From contig NZ_NRSD01000021.1 in NCBI RefSeq assembly GCF_016583985.1, positions 1 through 64,000 of the forward strand: DNA of 64,000 bases. The letters are read 5' to 3'. Under the pieces are notes generated by a model. That model had not been told where the DNA came from, searched no databases, and was given only the letters and a program-made list of their open reading frames with translations. The position numbers and the translations under genes were made by a program. This DNA is from Thiocapsa imhoffii. Lineage in GTDB: Bacteria; Pseudomonadota; Gammaproteobacteria; Chromatiales; Chromatiaceae. Below are positions 55,261-64,000 of this stretch, one piece after another (the first letter of the stretch is position 1; every line of letters begins with the position of its first letter).

Positions 55261-55698
55261 ATGGACATCGCCACACGCCTTCTTCCTGCCCTTGTCGTCG
55301 TGCTCCTGGTGCTCGCCGGTGCCGGACTCTACCGCTGGCTGGGCAGTCCCTCCGGTGCCCCAGCAGCTCCGCTGGCAACCGAGATCACCGTCGACGGTCG
55401 GCCGGTGCTGGTCGAACTGGGCTCCAACTCCTGCGCCAGTTGCGTGGCCATGCACCGCGTCCTCGAGGCGCTTCAAACCAGTCACGGCGACCGCCTCCAG
55501 CTGGTTTCGATCAACATCCTCGAGCAGCCCGAGTTGGTCGGTCAATGGAAGGTTCTGGCCATTCCGACCCAGGTCTTTCTTGACGGGGAGGGACGCGAGC
55601 TTGGAAGGCACATTGGGTTCCTCTCGGCGGATGCCATCCTTGAGCGCTTTGCAGCGGCCGGACTGCCGCTCGACGCGACCACTCGCGACGGCTCCTGA
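55261..55698 (+). CDS. Membrane-anchored thioredoxin-like protein
   Basis: 145 residues. One N-terminal anchor helix (LLPALVVVLLVLAGAGLYRWL) precedes a thioredoxin fold with VLVELGSNSCASCVAMHRVL (CxxC = C-A-S-C) and VLAIPTQVFLDGEGREL, including the cis-Pro. It is periplasmic. It overlaps the CcdA-like gene as TGATG, so CcdA very probably passes electrons to this thioredoxin, which would then reduce a periplasmic disulfide or persulfide, perhaps on the adjacent sulfurtransferase (inference). Confidence 0.9.
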   Translation: MDIATRLLPALVVVLLVLAGAGLYRWLGSPSGAPAAPLATEITVDGRPVLVELGSNSCASCVAMHRVLEALQTSHGDRLQLVSINILEQPELVGQWKVLAIPTQVFLDGEGRELGRHIGFLSADAILERFAAAGLPLDATTRDGS

Positions 55699-56399
55699 TG
55701 GAGTGGCTCGCCCCCCTGTCGCAGGCGCTGTCGGGTGCGGTCTGGTTGGCGGCACTGGCCGCACTCACTTGGGGGTTTGCCAGCATCTGGCTCAGCCCCT
55801 GTCATCTGGCCGGGATTCCGCTGCTGGTCGGCTATCTGGCGGGCACGCCCGAGCCGAGCCGGGAGCGCGCGCGCCGCGAGTTGCTCGTCATCCTCGCCTT
55901 TGCACTCGGGGTGCTGATCAGCTTGGTGCCCCTCGGTGTCGCAACCCTCTGGCTCGGGCGCATCGCTGGCGATATCGGGGTTTCGAGCAATTATTTGGTC
56001 GCCGGCCTCTGCCTCTTGGCGGGACTCTATCTCCTCGACTGGCTGCCGATGACCTGGAGCGGCGGTCTGCCCCAGCCCAAATCCAGGGGACCGACTACCG
56101 CCCTACTGCTCGGCCTCATCTTTGGCCTGGCCCTGGGTCCCTGTGCCTTTGTCTGGATCGCACCCTTGTTAGGCGTGGTCTGGATGCAGTCTGCCGAGGG
56201 TCTGGTGGCCTTGCCGATTCTTCTGCTCGCCCTGTTCGCCTTGGGACATTGCGGTGGCGTGCTGCTCGCGGCCGGATCACTGCATCGCGTCCAACGCTGG
56301 CTCGACACCCTCGGACGGGTGCGAGGCTTCGGCTACGGACGGGCCGCTTGCGGTGTCCTACTCTTAATCGCCGCCGGCTACTTGATCGCGAGCGCTTGA
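55698..56399 (+). CDS. CcdA/DsbD-like thiol-disulfide membrane transporter
   Basis: 233 residues with about six hydrophobic helices. The two essential cysteine blocks are present: WLSPCHLAGIPLLVGYLAG in helix 1 and ALGPCAFVWIAPLLGVVW in helix 4. Such proteins move reducing equivalents from cytoplasmic thioredoxin to periplasmic partners. It begins in a TGATG overlap with the thioredoxin gene; the stop is 10 bp before the convergent GGDEF gene. Confidence 0.88.
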   Translation: MEWLAPLSQALSGAVWLAALAALTWGFASIWLSPCHLAGIPLLVGYLAGTPEPSRERARRELLVILAFALGVLISLVPLGVATLWLGRIAGDIGVSSNYLVAGLCLLAGLYLLDWLPMTWSGGLPQPKSRGPTTALLLGLIFGLALGPCAFVWIAPLLGVVWMQSAEGLVALPILLLALFALGHCGGVLLAAGSLHRVQRWLDTLGRVRGFGYGRAACGVLLLIAAGYLIASA

Positions 56400-56410
56400 A
56401 CCTAGAACCA

Positions 56411-58849
56411 TCAGGTGATCGTTTCGGCCAGCCGAATCTGATCCCGACCATCCTGCTTGGCTTGGTACATGGCCTGGTCGGCACGACGCGCGAGTGTGAT
56501 GGAGTCACGCCCATGCAGGGGGTAAAGGGCAATCCCGATGCTGCAGGACAACCGCAGCTGAAGATTCCCGATACAGACAGGTTCGCGCAGCGCGCAAACG
56601 ATCTGATCTGCCACCCCGATCACCGCCTCAGCCGTGGTCATTCGACGCAACAGGACGAGGAACTCATCGCCACCAATGCGCCCGACACAGTCGGATTGAC
56701 GCAACACGGAAACCAGCCGTTTCGCGACGCACTTGAGCACGAGATCTCCGATATCGTGACCATGGTTGTCGTTGATCGGTTTGAAACGGTCGAGGTCGAT
56801 GAACATCAAAGCGACCTGAAGATGATTGCGCTCGGCATCGCACAAAGCCTGCTGCAAACGATCGAAAAAGAGGGTCCGGTTGGGCAGATCGGTCAGGGCA
56901 TCGTGGTGGGCTAGATGCTTGATATAGGATTCGTTGGCCTTGCGCTCGCTGATATCGTGGGCGATGCCGAGCATGCCCATGAGTTTGCCATCGGGTTCGA
57001 ACAGGGGCGAAGCATTGGTGACATGCCAGCGCCAATGACCATCCTGATGCCGAACGCGGTACTCAAGCCCACTCTGCTTTTGACGGGTCTCGAGCAAACG
57101 CATTAAAAAGTCCTGGCAGCGCTGCAGATCCTCGGGATGGACAATGGACGCGATGCCTTGGCCGAGAAAATCAGCCGGGTCAAATCCGAGGATCTCGCGC
57201 AGATTGGGCGACAGATATTGGAACTCACCGTTCAGATTCAGAGTGTAGATGATGTCGTTGGCATCCTCGACTAAGGTGCGGAATGTCTGCTCGCTCAGAC
57301 GCAACTCCTCCTCGCTGCGCTTTTGCCGGGTGATGTCGTGGACCAATGCCACGCATTCCGTGCTCGGCAGCTGAGGTGCACCCATGGCCGCGATCGACAA
57401 CTCGTACCAGGCCTCGCCATGCGGCATCGGCAGTGAATAGATGCCGCCGCGATGGCAACCCCGGGTCGCCGCCTCCTCGATGGCGGCCATCACGATGTCA
57501 GCCGCCTCGGCGGGCAGAACCTCCGCGACCCGCTTGCCGAGAAAGGACTCGGGCGGCAGATAGAGTTGTCGCATCGAGGAGGAATGAAACTCATGAATCA
57601 GGCCCGAGCGATCGACTCGAAACATCAGTTCGGGCATCGCCTTGAGCATGGCATCGAGACGCTCCTGTGATTGGCGTCGCTCGGCGGCGGCGCGCCAACG
57701 CTCGGTATGGTCGCGCACCGTAGCCAACAGCAGTCGTTCACCCTCCAGTTCGAGTGCGCTCAGCACCACCTCGCAGGGGATCTCGACATCACTGTCGGAA
57801 CGACAGTGCACCCATTCAAAGCGGCAACTGCCCTCCCGCAACGCGGTCTGGATATGCTGATCGGCCAGCTCCAACGAGGGGATTCCACAGGGCTGATGTG
57901 ATGGGGAGAGGTCCGCAAAATGGGTGGCGCAGAAGGTCTCACGGTCAGCGATGCCGAATAAACGCAACGTCGCCTGATTGGCGTCGATGAAATGCCGAGC
58001 ATCGAGCAACATCACGGCTTCGCTGGTCGATTCGAACAGAGCTCGGAAGCGTGCCTCCGAGCGCGCCATCGCCGCTTGGGCACGCATGGATTCGGTGACG
58101 TCCTCGAAGGAGGCGATCAGCAGATCATCGACTAGGGTGGCGCTCATCACGACATGACGCGGGCTGCCGTCCTTGTGCATGATCGGCAAGGTCTTATGGT
58201 CGACGCGACCGTTGGTGGCGATGGCTTCGGCGAGTGCGCGCTCCCACCAGGTCCAGGTCGCGGACTGCTCCTCGGGATGGGGACAGACCAGACGGACCCA
58301 GGCGCGGATCCCGGATATCTCAAGCTGGGTATAACCGAAGACCCGCTCGAAGGCAGTGTTACTGAATAGGACCGGTTGCTCCGGGCTCAAGGCCGCGACC
58401 AACACGGCCGTGGGCAGATGCTGCAGCATCAAGCGCAACTGCTGCACGTTCTCGCGCAGTTGCAACTCGATTCGCTTGTAGGCCGTGACGTCGACCATCA
58501 CCCCTTCCCAAATGACCTCGCCATTCTCGGCCTTGCGCGGGTTGGAGGAGATCGCGACCCAAATCTGCCGGTCGTCATGAAGAAGCAACCGACCCTCCCA
58601 ATGGAAGGGCTGAGGCTGAGTCTGCGCCATGGCCTCCCGGTTGGCCAAGATCATGCCCTGACGGTCATCGGGATGGATCACCGCGATGGCCAATCCTTGA
58701 TCGGCCATGAATTGCGACCGATTCAGGCCACAGATTTCCAGCCAGCGAGTGCTGACATGGGTGAATTCAGGCAGGCCATCCGGACGAATCCTGAGTTCAT
58801 ACGTCCCGACTGGTAGGTTCTCCAGCCATTCCCAGGTCGCCGGTTGCAT
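56411..58849 (-). CDS. Multi-PAS diguanylate cyclase
   Basis: 812 residues from the ATG at 58849; a longer frame reaches 58960. No membrane helix, so cytoplasmic. Five PAS/PAC modules in order: about 1-125 (ending VIWEGVMVDVTAYKRIE), 130-250 (ASFEDVTESMRAQ), 260-385 (LLLATVRDHTERWR), 395-515 (VALVHDITRQKRSEEEL) and 520-640 (GMLGIAHDISERKA). The C-terminal GGDEF domain has DALTDLPNRTLFFDRL, FIDLDRFKPINDNHGHDIGD and RIGGDEFLVLL. The inhibitory RxxD site is present as RQSD five residues before GGDEF. No EAL domain. It makes cyclic di-GMP in response to signals sensed by PAS, possibly redox or ligand. Confidence 0.93.
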   Translation of the reverse strand: MQPATWEWLENLPVGTYELRIRPDGLPEFTHVSTRWLEICGLNRSQFMADQGLAIAVIHPDDRQGMILANREAMAQTQPQPFHWEGRLLLHDDRQIWVAISSNPRKAENGEVIWEGVMVDVTAYKRIELQLRENVQQLRLMLQHLPTAVLVAALSPEQPVLFSNTAFERVFGYTQLEISGIRAWVRLVCPHPEEQSATWTWWERALAEAIATNGRVDHKTLPIMHKDGSPRHVVMSATLVDDLLIASFEDVTESMRAQAAMARSEARFRALFESTSEAVMLLDARHFIDANQATLRLFGIADRETFCATHFADLSPSHQPCGIPSLELADQHIQTALREGSCRFEWVHCRSDSDVEIPCEVVLSALELEGERLLLATVRDHTERWRAAAERRQSQERLDAMLKAMPELMFRVDRSGLIHEFHSSSMRQLYLPPESFLGKRVAEVLPAEAADIVMAAIEEAATRGCHRGGIYSLPMPHGEAWYELSIAAMGAPQLPSTECVALVHDITRQKRSEEELRLSEQTFRTLVEDANDIIYTLNLNGEFQYLSPNLREILGFDPADFLGQGIASIVHPEDLQRCQDFLMRLLETRQKQSGLEYRVRHQDGHWRWHVTNASPLFEPDGKLMGMLGIAHDISERKANESYIKHLAHHDALTDLPNRTLFFDRLQQALCDAERNHLQVALMFIDLDRFKPINDNHGHDIGDLVLKCVAKRLVSVLRQSDCVGRIGGDEFLVLLRRMTTAEAVIGVADQIVCALREPVCIGNLQLRLSCSIGIALYPLHGRDSITLARRADQAMYQAKQDGRDQIRLAETIT

Positions 58850-59024
58850 GGTGGACTCAATGGTTGACGAAGCTGTGATGAGAATCCTAGCACTGATATG
58901 AACCGTTCGTTTGGTCGTCTTCAGTTCGTGGATTCCGTGCGGCAGATGGATCGGCGACAAGCCTCTGAATCTCTGTGATGGTCCTACGCGAGACCGTCTG
59001 AGGCCGCGTCAGCGGCCGTAGTGG

Positions 59025-60119
59025 TCACTCCTCGAAGTAGTCATCGATCACCTGCTGCAGCGCTGCATGCAGCTCTGGTTTCGTCGCCCCCGAGGAGCGT
59101 GGGATCTCGAGGGTGATGCCTCGGGTCGTGCGTTTGATTCGCACCGCGAGTTTGCCGGTGGCCTGCGCGTTGATGGTGGCCACCACGACCCCACGCTTGC
59201 TGACGCGCTGTTTGTCACGTGCCGCTTCAAGCAATGCCTCCAAGGTCTCCGCGCCGGTGGTCGGAAGATGTTGGGCATGTTCCGCGCGCGCCTTGGCCAG
59301 CGCGCGCCCGCAAGCCAGGATTCGACGAGACGCCTCCTGCTCGCCCGGCGCTTCGCTCGAGAAATACGGCACCAACTGACGCCAATGCCAGGTGCGAATA
59401 TCGAGGATCGAGGGATAGGCCTGGACGATCTCGTTCGGCATGTCGAACAGTGCCAGGATCCGGCTGAGGTTGGAGCGATCGATCTGGATCGCCTCCGCCA
59501 TCCGCGAGATATTCCCATCGTAGAGACTCTTGAGTGCCCAGCGATATTCACGGGAGCGCTCGTAATCGGAAATGTCCCGCTGACCACGGTTCTCCGCGTC
59601 CGAGAGTTCGAATGCGGCCGCGGTATCCAGCTCGTCACGCACTTGGATGAGCAGCAGATAGGGTTCACCCGCAGCATTCGCCTCATCGTGCGCGCGTAAC
59701 CAAGACACCGTCCAATGCCGGCGAGCACCCGATAGGATCTCGAAGTCGTATTCGTTCCCGTCCGCATCGAACCGCGCATCGCCCTTGAGGCTGCGCACGA
59801 TCGCCGGACGCTCCTGCCGTCCCAAGGTGCGAAAACCGGCAATCAAATCCGCACAACGCTCGGCATTGAGCAGCTCGTATGCGCGATTGTGATGTTCCCA
59901 TAGGCGACAGCGTGCCGGATCGACCCAATGCAGACGTTGAATGGCACTCTTTTGGATCGCAGCATCGGGCTGACCCGGCGCTCGAGGATTGGAAATGCCA
60001 GCAAGATTGGACCCAAATGGTCCCGTTTGCGGCACCTCGCTGCGACGCGCGGGCGACGCGCCCTCCTGCCCCTGGTCGATGCGGTCGGCGATTCCAGACA
60101 GTAAACTACGGTTTTTCAT
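59025..60119 (-). CDS. parB: ParB-like partition protein
   Basis: 364 residues from the ATG at 60119. The N-terminal region has LHWVDPARCRLWEHHNRAYE and FEILSGARRHWTVSWL, the latter corresponding to the ParB CTPase motif (usually GERR, here GARR). A helix-turn-helix follows: SDYERSREYRWALKSL then NISRMAEAIQIDRSNLSRIL. The C-terminus is basic and probably dimerises. The gene follows parA by 13 bp on the same strand. The sequence departs from chromosomal ParB and looks like plasmid types. No parS-like repeat was found nearby. Confidence 0.88.
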   Translation of the reverse strand: MKNRSLLSGIADRIDQGQEGASPARRSEVPQTGPFGSNLAGISNPRAPGQPDAAIQKSAIQRLHWVDPARCRLWEHHNRAYELLNAERCADLIAGFRTLGRQERPAIVRSLKGDARFDADGNEYDFEILSGARRHWTVSWLRAHDEANAAGEPYLLLIQVRDELDTAAAFELSDAENRGQRDISDYERSREYRWALKSLYDGNISRMAEAIQIDRSNLSRILALFDMPNEIVQAYPSILDIRTWHWRQLVPYFSSEAPGEQEASRRILACGRALAKARAEHAQHLPTTGAETLEALLEAARDKQRVSKRGVVVATINAQATGKLAVRIKRTTRGITLEIPRSSGATKPELHAALQQVIDDYFEE

Positions 60120-60132
60120 GCCCGATTCCCTC

Positions 60133-61338
60133 CTACATGAGCCCAGCTTCGCGCAGGGCATCGTGATGACTCGGCCAGGTCCGCCGGACCAAGATCTCAA
60201 TCTCTCGGTTGAGCCCATCGAGATAGGTCACACACCGACGATGCACCTCACGCGAGGTGAGCGGCACCGGCTGTTCATAGACCGTCTCAAAGCGCGCCGA
60301 GGCGTTATCGATCTCGGCGGAGTCCTTGATTGGGGTTGTCAACAGATAACTGCCGAAGACCTTGCGCATCATCTCCGAAATCGCCCCCTGGGTTGACTTG
60401 CGTTCGTCGAGTTTCGACAGCGCGACCCGCACGAATTGGTAGCTCGGATCGACACCGTGTCGCCGAAGCGTCTCGAGGGTGTCAATGACCATGCTCAAAA
60501 AATGCGCGGTCGACGCAAAATCAATGTTCGCCGGGGGCACCGGGATCACCAGTGCATTGGCTGCGACCAGTGCGCTGATCGAGATTAAACCGAGTGCTGG
60601 AGGCGGGTCGAGAATGATGATGTCATAGTCATCGGCGACGCCGGCGAGACCGGCCCGCAAGGTTTCCAGCAGCTCCACGTTCCCTGAAACCTGTGCCGCC
60701 AGTTCATACTCCGCACTATAGAAGTGCAAGGCGCTTGGAATCAGATCGATCCCTGGCCAATAGGTCTTGCGGACCCCGTAATGCAGACTGTGTTGCTCAC
60801 CTAAGAGATAGGGCGCGATGGTTTCGTCACGACCGATCTGCAAATCGGGATTGAAGCCAAAAACGGTCGTGGTACTCGCTTGGCTGTCGAGATCCACGAT
60901 CAAGACCCGGTAACCATGGATCGCAAAGTACTGAGCCGAATGGCAGGCGAAGCTCGATTTTCCGACCCCCCCCTTGAAATTCGAAAAGCTCAAGATCACC
61001 GCTTCATCCGCTGACGAGCGTCGCGGCTCGGTCCCAAACAAGGCCCGCATCCGATTCATATCCTCGAGCGAATAACCACAACGCCGTCCATTCTCCAGTC
61101 GTTCCGGCGAGGGAAGCTTGCCATCCTTCTCGGCCAGTCGGATCGACTGCGGACTGCGCCCGACCAGTTCCGATGCTTCCGAGATCGACCAGGTGCGCCG
61201 CAAGGTCTTCTCGCCCTCCGGGGCAAACACGTCCTCGCGCAATGCTGACAGGACATCCTCGGCACGCTGACGAAGAAATCTCAGCGCATCCAAACCTACG
61301 CTGCCGCTGTCCATCGTGATCATCACCCTTGCTCGCAT
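60133..61338 (-). CDS. parA: ParA-family partition ATPase with N-terminal helix-turn-helix
   Basis: 401 residues; ATGs at 61323 and 61314 are alternative starts because none has a good ribosome-binding site. Residues about 45-105 form a MerR-like DNA-binding module (WSISEASELVGRSPQSIRLAEK ... RRCGYSLEDMNRMRALFG), as in type Ia plasmid ParA, which represses its own operon. The deviant Walker A is SNFKGGVGKSSF, with VLIVDLDSQASTT (A') and DYDIIILDPPPALG (Walker B). Chromosomal ParA (Soj) lacks the N-terminal domain, so this pair suggests a plasmid, chromid or integrated element. Confidence 0.92.
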   Translation of the reverse strand: MRARVMITMDSGSVGLDALRFLRQRAEDVLSALREDVFAPEGEKTLRRTWSISEASELVGRSPQSIRLAEKDGKLPSPERLENGRRCGYSLEDMNRMRALFGTEPRRSSADEAVILSFSNFKGGVGKSSFACHSAQYFAIHGYRVLIVDLDSQASTTTVFGFNPDLQIGRDETIAPYLLGEQHSLHYGVRKTYWPGIDLIPSALHFYSAEYELAAQVSGNVELLETLRAGLAGVADDYDIIILDPPPALGLISISALVAANALVIPVPPANIDFASTAHFLSMVIDTLETLRRHGVDPSYQFVRVALSKLDERKSTQGAISEMMRKVFGSYLLTTPIKDSAEIDNASARFETVYEQPVPLTSREVHRRCVTYLDGLNREIEILVRRTWPSHHDALREAGLM

Positions 61339-61677
61339 TGTCGGTTTAAGGGGAGATTAGCCGATGAATGCGAAAATAGGAAGGGTCAAGATCGTTTAAT
61401 CACAAACCAGAGTAAATTCCAGCTGATTTGCCTAATCAAGGGTCAGGTTGTGCGCCCCCAGGCCACGCCTCCCAAAGACCGCAGGCCGTTATGGCCAGGC
61501 GGCTCTACGCCGACCGGGATGACCGCAACCTCAGCCCGGCAACCAGCCAGGAGGCGCCCTTCCATGAAACCTACCAAGCTCAAGAGAGGGCGGATGGAAA
61601 CGATTCACCCTAGGCTGAGCCTAAGCTGACGAAACTGACTCGTATGTTGAGTGATGGTCACCACAGGAGGCATGAAC
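61339..61677. other. parA upstream region without a recognised gene
   Basis: 339 bp between the divergent parA and exported-protein genes. It contains GATTAG and CTAATC as distant inverted hexamers (near 61356 and 61432) and a TTGACC that could be a parA -35. No clear parS or iterons. Confidence 0.4.
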
Positions 61678-62175
61678 ATGTTGCGCATCGGATCCCTACC
61701 CTATCCGCTGATTGCCCTATTGGGTGTCTGTGTGCTTCTCGTGGGTCACGTGGGCGCGGTCCTGCCGCCCGACGCGGTCGAGGAGCTCAAAGACAAGGCG
61801 CAAGCGGTTCTCGAGGTCAAGGTCTTGGAGGTTATTCCCGATGAAACAGGTGGCCGGTTTGCAGTGCACTACCGCATGAACGTCCTCTCAGTCCTGCGCT
61901 CCACCATTCGCGTGAAACCCGGTGACATCATTGAGGTTCGCTCCGATGGCATTGACAAGACGCTGGTCGATCAGGGCTTTGTTGGTCCCAAGATACCGGA
62001 ACTCCTAGAGCAGGATTGGATAGGCACGGCCTACCTCAATCTCGATCCACAAGCCTCCGATTCAGCTGACGCAAAGCAGTTCGTGATCGCTGCGTACGGC
62101 GATAGCTTTGTCACACTCCCACCCGGCCCACCATCCCTTCGCTACAGGGTGATGCCGACTGATGATGAGTCTTGA
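61678..62175 (+). CDS. Exported protein of unknown function
   Basis: 165 residues from the ATG at 61678, chosen because AGGAGG (61665-61670) is 7 bases upstream; ATGs at 61651 and 61672 are less well placed. The N-terminus is a signal peptide (LRIGSLPYPLIALLGVCVLLVGHVGA). The mature part reads as a small beta-rich domain (VLEVKVLEV, VHYRMNVLSVLRS, VKPGDIIEVRSDG, PELLEQDWIGTAYLNLDP). That pattern of a motif evaluating a rate or conductivity is seen in several short uncharacterised exported proteins, but I cannot name a family. Confidence 0.7.
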   Translation: MLRIGSLPYPLIALLGVCVLLVGHVGAVLPPDAVEELKDKAQAVLEVKVLEVIPDETGGRFAVHYRMNVLSVLRSTIRVKPGDIIEVRSDGIDKTLVDQGFVGPKIPELLEQDWIGTAYLNLDPQASDSADAKQFVIAAYGDSFVTLPPGPPSLRYRVMPTDDES

Positions 62176-62448
62176 GTTCATGGTGATGGGAAGGATCGGC
62201 CGAATCCTGGTGCTCCGCTCATCCACTCTCACCGATACCCGGTTCGCTCTGACACGGATCTGTTCTCGACTTGAAGACGGAACACCGCGGCAGTCGCGAG
62301 CGATGGCAAGACCAGGTGATGGAGGATTCACTCTGGGTCAGGCATTCGATGCGCTTCACGAATTCGTGAAGAGATTTTGATGCACCGCTTGGCAATTCGC
62401 GATTAAACTGTCACGAACATCATGCATGACTGTTGAATGGAGAGTTCC

Positions 62449-62922
62449 ATGGACCACGCATTCGAATCCGTCCAGAAGCGGTCCCACCCCACCTGGTGTC
62501 CTCGGTTGGAACCGCTCGATCCATCCGCGGATGGCGTCGTCGCACTCCCTCTGCTCGGGCTGGTCAGTGCGGGTCAACCCGTTGTTGCGGTCGAGGCACG
62601 CGAAACCGTCCAGGTGCCCGCCCGCTTGGTCCGACGCCAGGCGATGAAGCGCAGCTTTGCTCTCTATGTACGAGGCGATTCAATGATCGATGACGCGATC
62701 GAAGACGGTGATCTTGTCGTTGTCGAACAGCGCCCAACGGCTGAGAATGGTGAAACGGTCGTCGCACGACTCGACGGTTATCAGGTCACGCTCAAACGCT
62801 TCTACCATGATGAAGATGGAGTCCGGCTGCAACCGGCCAATACGACCATGGAACCCATGCTCCTTACCGACGGCGAAGTCGAGATCCTCGGTGTCGTTTC
62901 AGGCGTCATACGGACCGCTTGA
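62449..62922 (+). CDS. S24 peptidase (LexA/UmuD-type) without DNA-binding domain
   Basis: 157 residues from the ATG at 62449 (GGAG 6 bases upstream); an ATG at 62437 is in frame. The catalytic dyad is Ser78 in YVRGDSMIDDAIEDGD and Lys116 in ARLDGYQVTLKRFY. A cleavage-site-like Ala41-Gly42 lies in LGLVSAGQPVVAV. The first 35 residues are too short for the LexA or phage-repressor helix-turn-helix. That leaves a UmuD-like mediator, yet no umuC is adjacent and no SOS box was seen. Such stand-alone S24 proteins can act as partners of repressors. Confidence 0.82.
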   Translation: MDHAFESVQKRSHPTWCPRLEPLDPSADGVVALPLLGLVSAGQPVVAVEARETVQVPARLVRRQAMKRSFALYVRGDSMIDDAIEDGDLVVVEQRPTAENGETVVARLDGYQVTLKRFYHDEDGVRLQPANTTMEPMLLTDGEVEILGVVSGVIRTA

Positions 62923-62994
62923 TTCGCACTGGGATCGTGGCGGGCTGATCGGTTCGCGGGGATGACCATGAACCGTGTGAACGGTACATTGAGA

Positions 62995-63023
62995 CGCTGG
63001 GTGACATCGCCCGTCACCCAGCG
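62995..63023 (-). terminator. Strong hairpin after katG
   Basis: CGCTGGGTGAC (62995-63005) and GTCACCCAGCG (63013-63023) form a perfect 11-bp stem with a 7-base loop, 11 bp past the katG stop. No U-run follows on the minus strand, but position and strength fit a transcript end or 3' stabiliser. Confidence 0.6.
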
Positions 63024-63034
63024 CGTTCGTTCGC

Positions 63035-64000
<966 letters not shown>

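Noticed and set aside
62400..62448. LexA (SOS) box before the S24 peptidase gene
   Set aside because: CTGT occurs at 62408 and 62430 but no CTG-N10-CAG palindrome is formed.

Overview
This is a GC-rich (roughly 60-65 % by eye) proteobacterial window that is mostly coding. The combination of DUF3141 / MaoC-phosphotransacetylase / acetate kinase / FabI, a rhodanese-thioredoxin-CcdA cluster, a PDC-sensor protein and a large phosphate-acquisition locus suggests a gammaproteobacterium, possibly a purple sulfur bacterium of the Chromatiaceae. That placement is inferred from gene content, not from a marker gene. No rRNA or tRNA gene and no CRISPR array was seen. A plasmid-type parAB pair near the right end raises the possibility that the DNA is, or contains, a secondary replicon or integrated element.

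Layout. 1-7.35 kb: a partial serine hydrolase, a membrane protein, an SDR oxidoreductase, a TetR regulator and a first RND efflux operon (lipoprotein adaptor plus pump) whose 3' end abuts a decayed ISL3 transposase (7.3-8.46 kb). 8.46-11.5 kb: an orphan copy of a PhoB-type promoter leading into a strong hairpin (candidate small RNA), then a stress-type module (PRC-barrel protein, two membrane proteins, a glycine-zipper protein).

11.6-28.0 kb is a phosphate island: a secreted metallophosphatase, divergent from a phnD-C-E-E transporter (phnD carries a frameshift in an A6 run), then pstS-pstC-pstA-pstB-pstS2, a degenerate Fic-fold protein, a pyruvate-kinase-like enzyme, a HAD hydrolase and a third PstS on the other strand. 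Pho-box-like 11-bp repeats stand before the metallophosphatase, phnD, pstS and, further right, a 5'-nucleotidase (37.9-40.1 kb). A CHAD (polyphosphate-binding type) protein follows at 40.6 kb. Between these, 28.1-37.7 kb on the minus strand holds an acyl-CoA / acetyl-phosphate block: MaoC-Pta fusion, AckA, FabI, DUF3141 (PHA-synthase-like), an esterase and a CoA-transferase. The window thus combines phosphate scavenging, polyphosphate and acetyl-phosphate functions.

42.3-47.5 kb: a PDC-sensor protein, two alpha/beta hydrolases, an IS200/IS605-type element with intact ends but a deleted tnpB 3' part, and a small DksA/TraR zinc-finger protein. 47.6-52.7 kb: a second RND pump operon with divergent TetR regulator and a clear operator palindrome. 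52.9-56.4 kb: periplasmic rhodanese, variant metallo-beta-lactamase-fold protein, membrane-anchored thioredoxin and CcdA-like thiol transporter. 56.4-64 kb: a PAS-GGDEF diguanylate cyclase, parB, parA, an exported protein of unknown function, an S24 LexA/UmuD-type peptidase lacking a DNA-binding domain, and the 3' half of katG running off the right edge.
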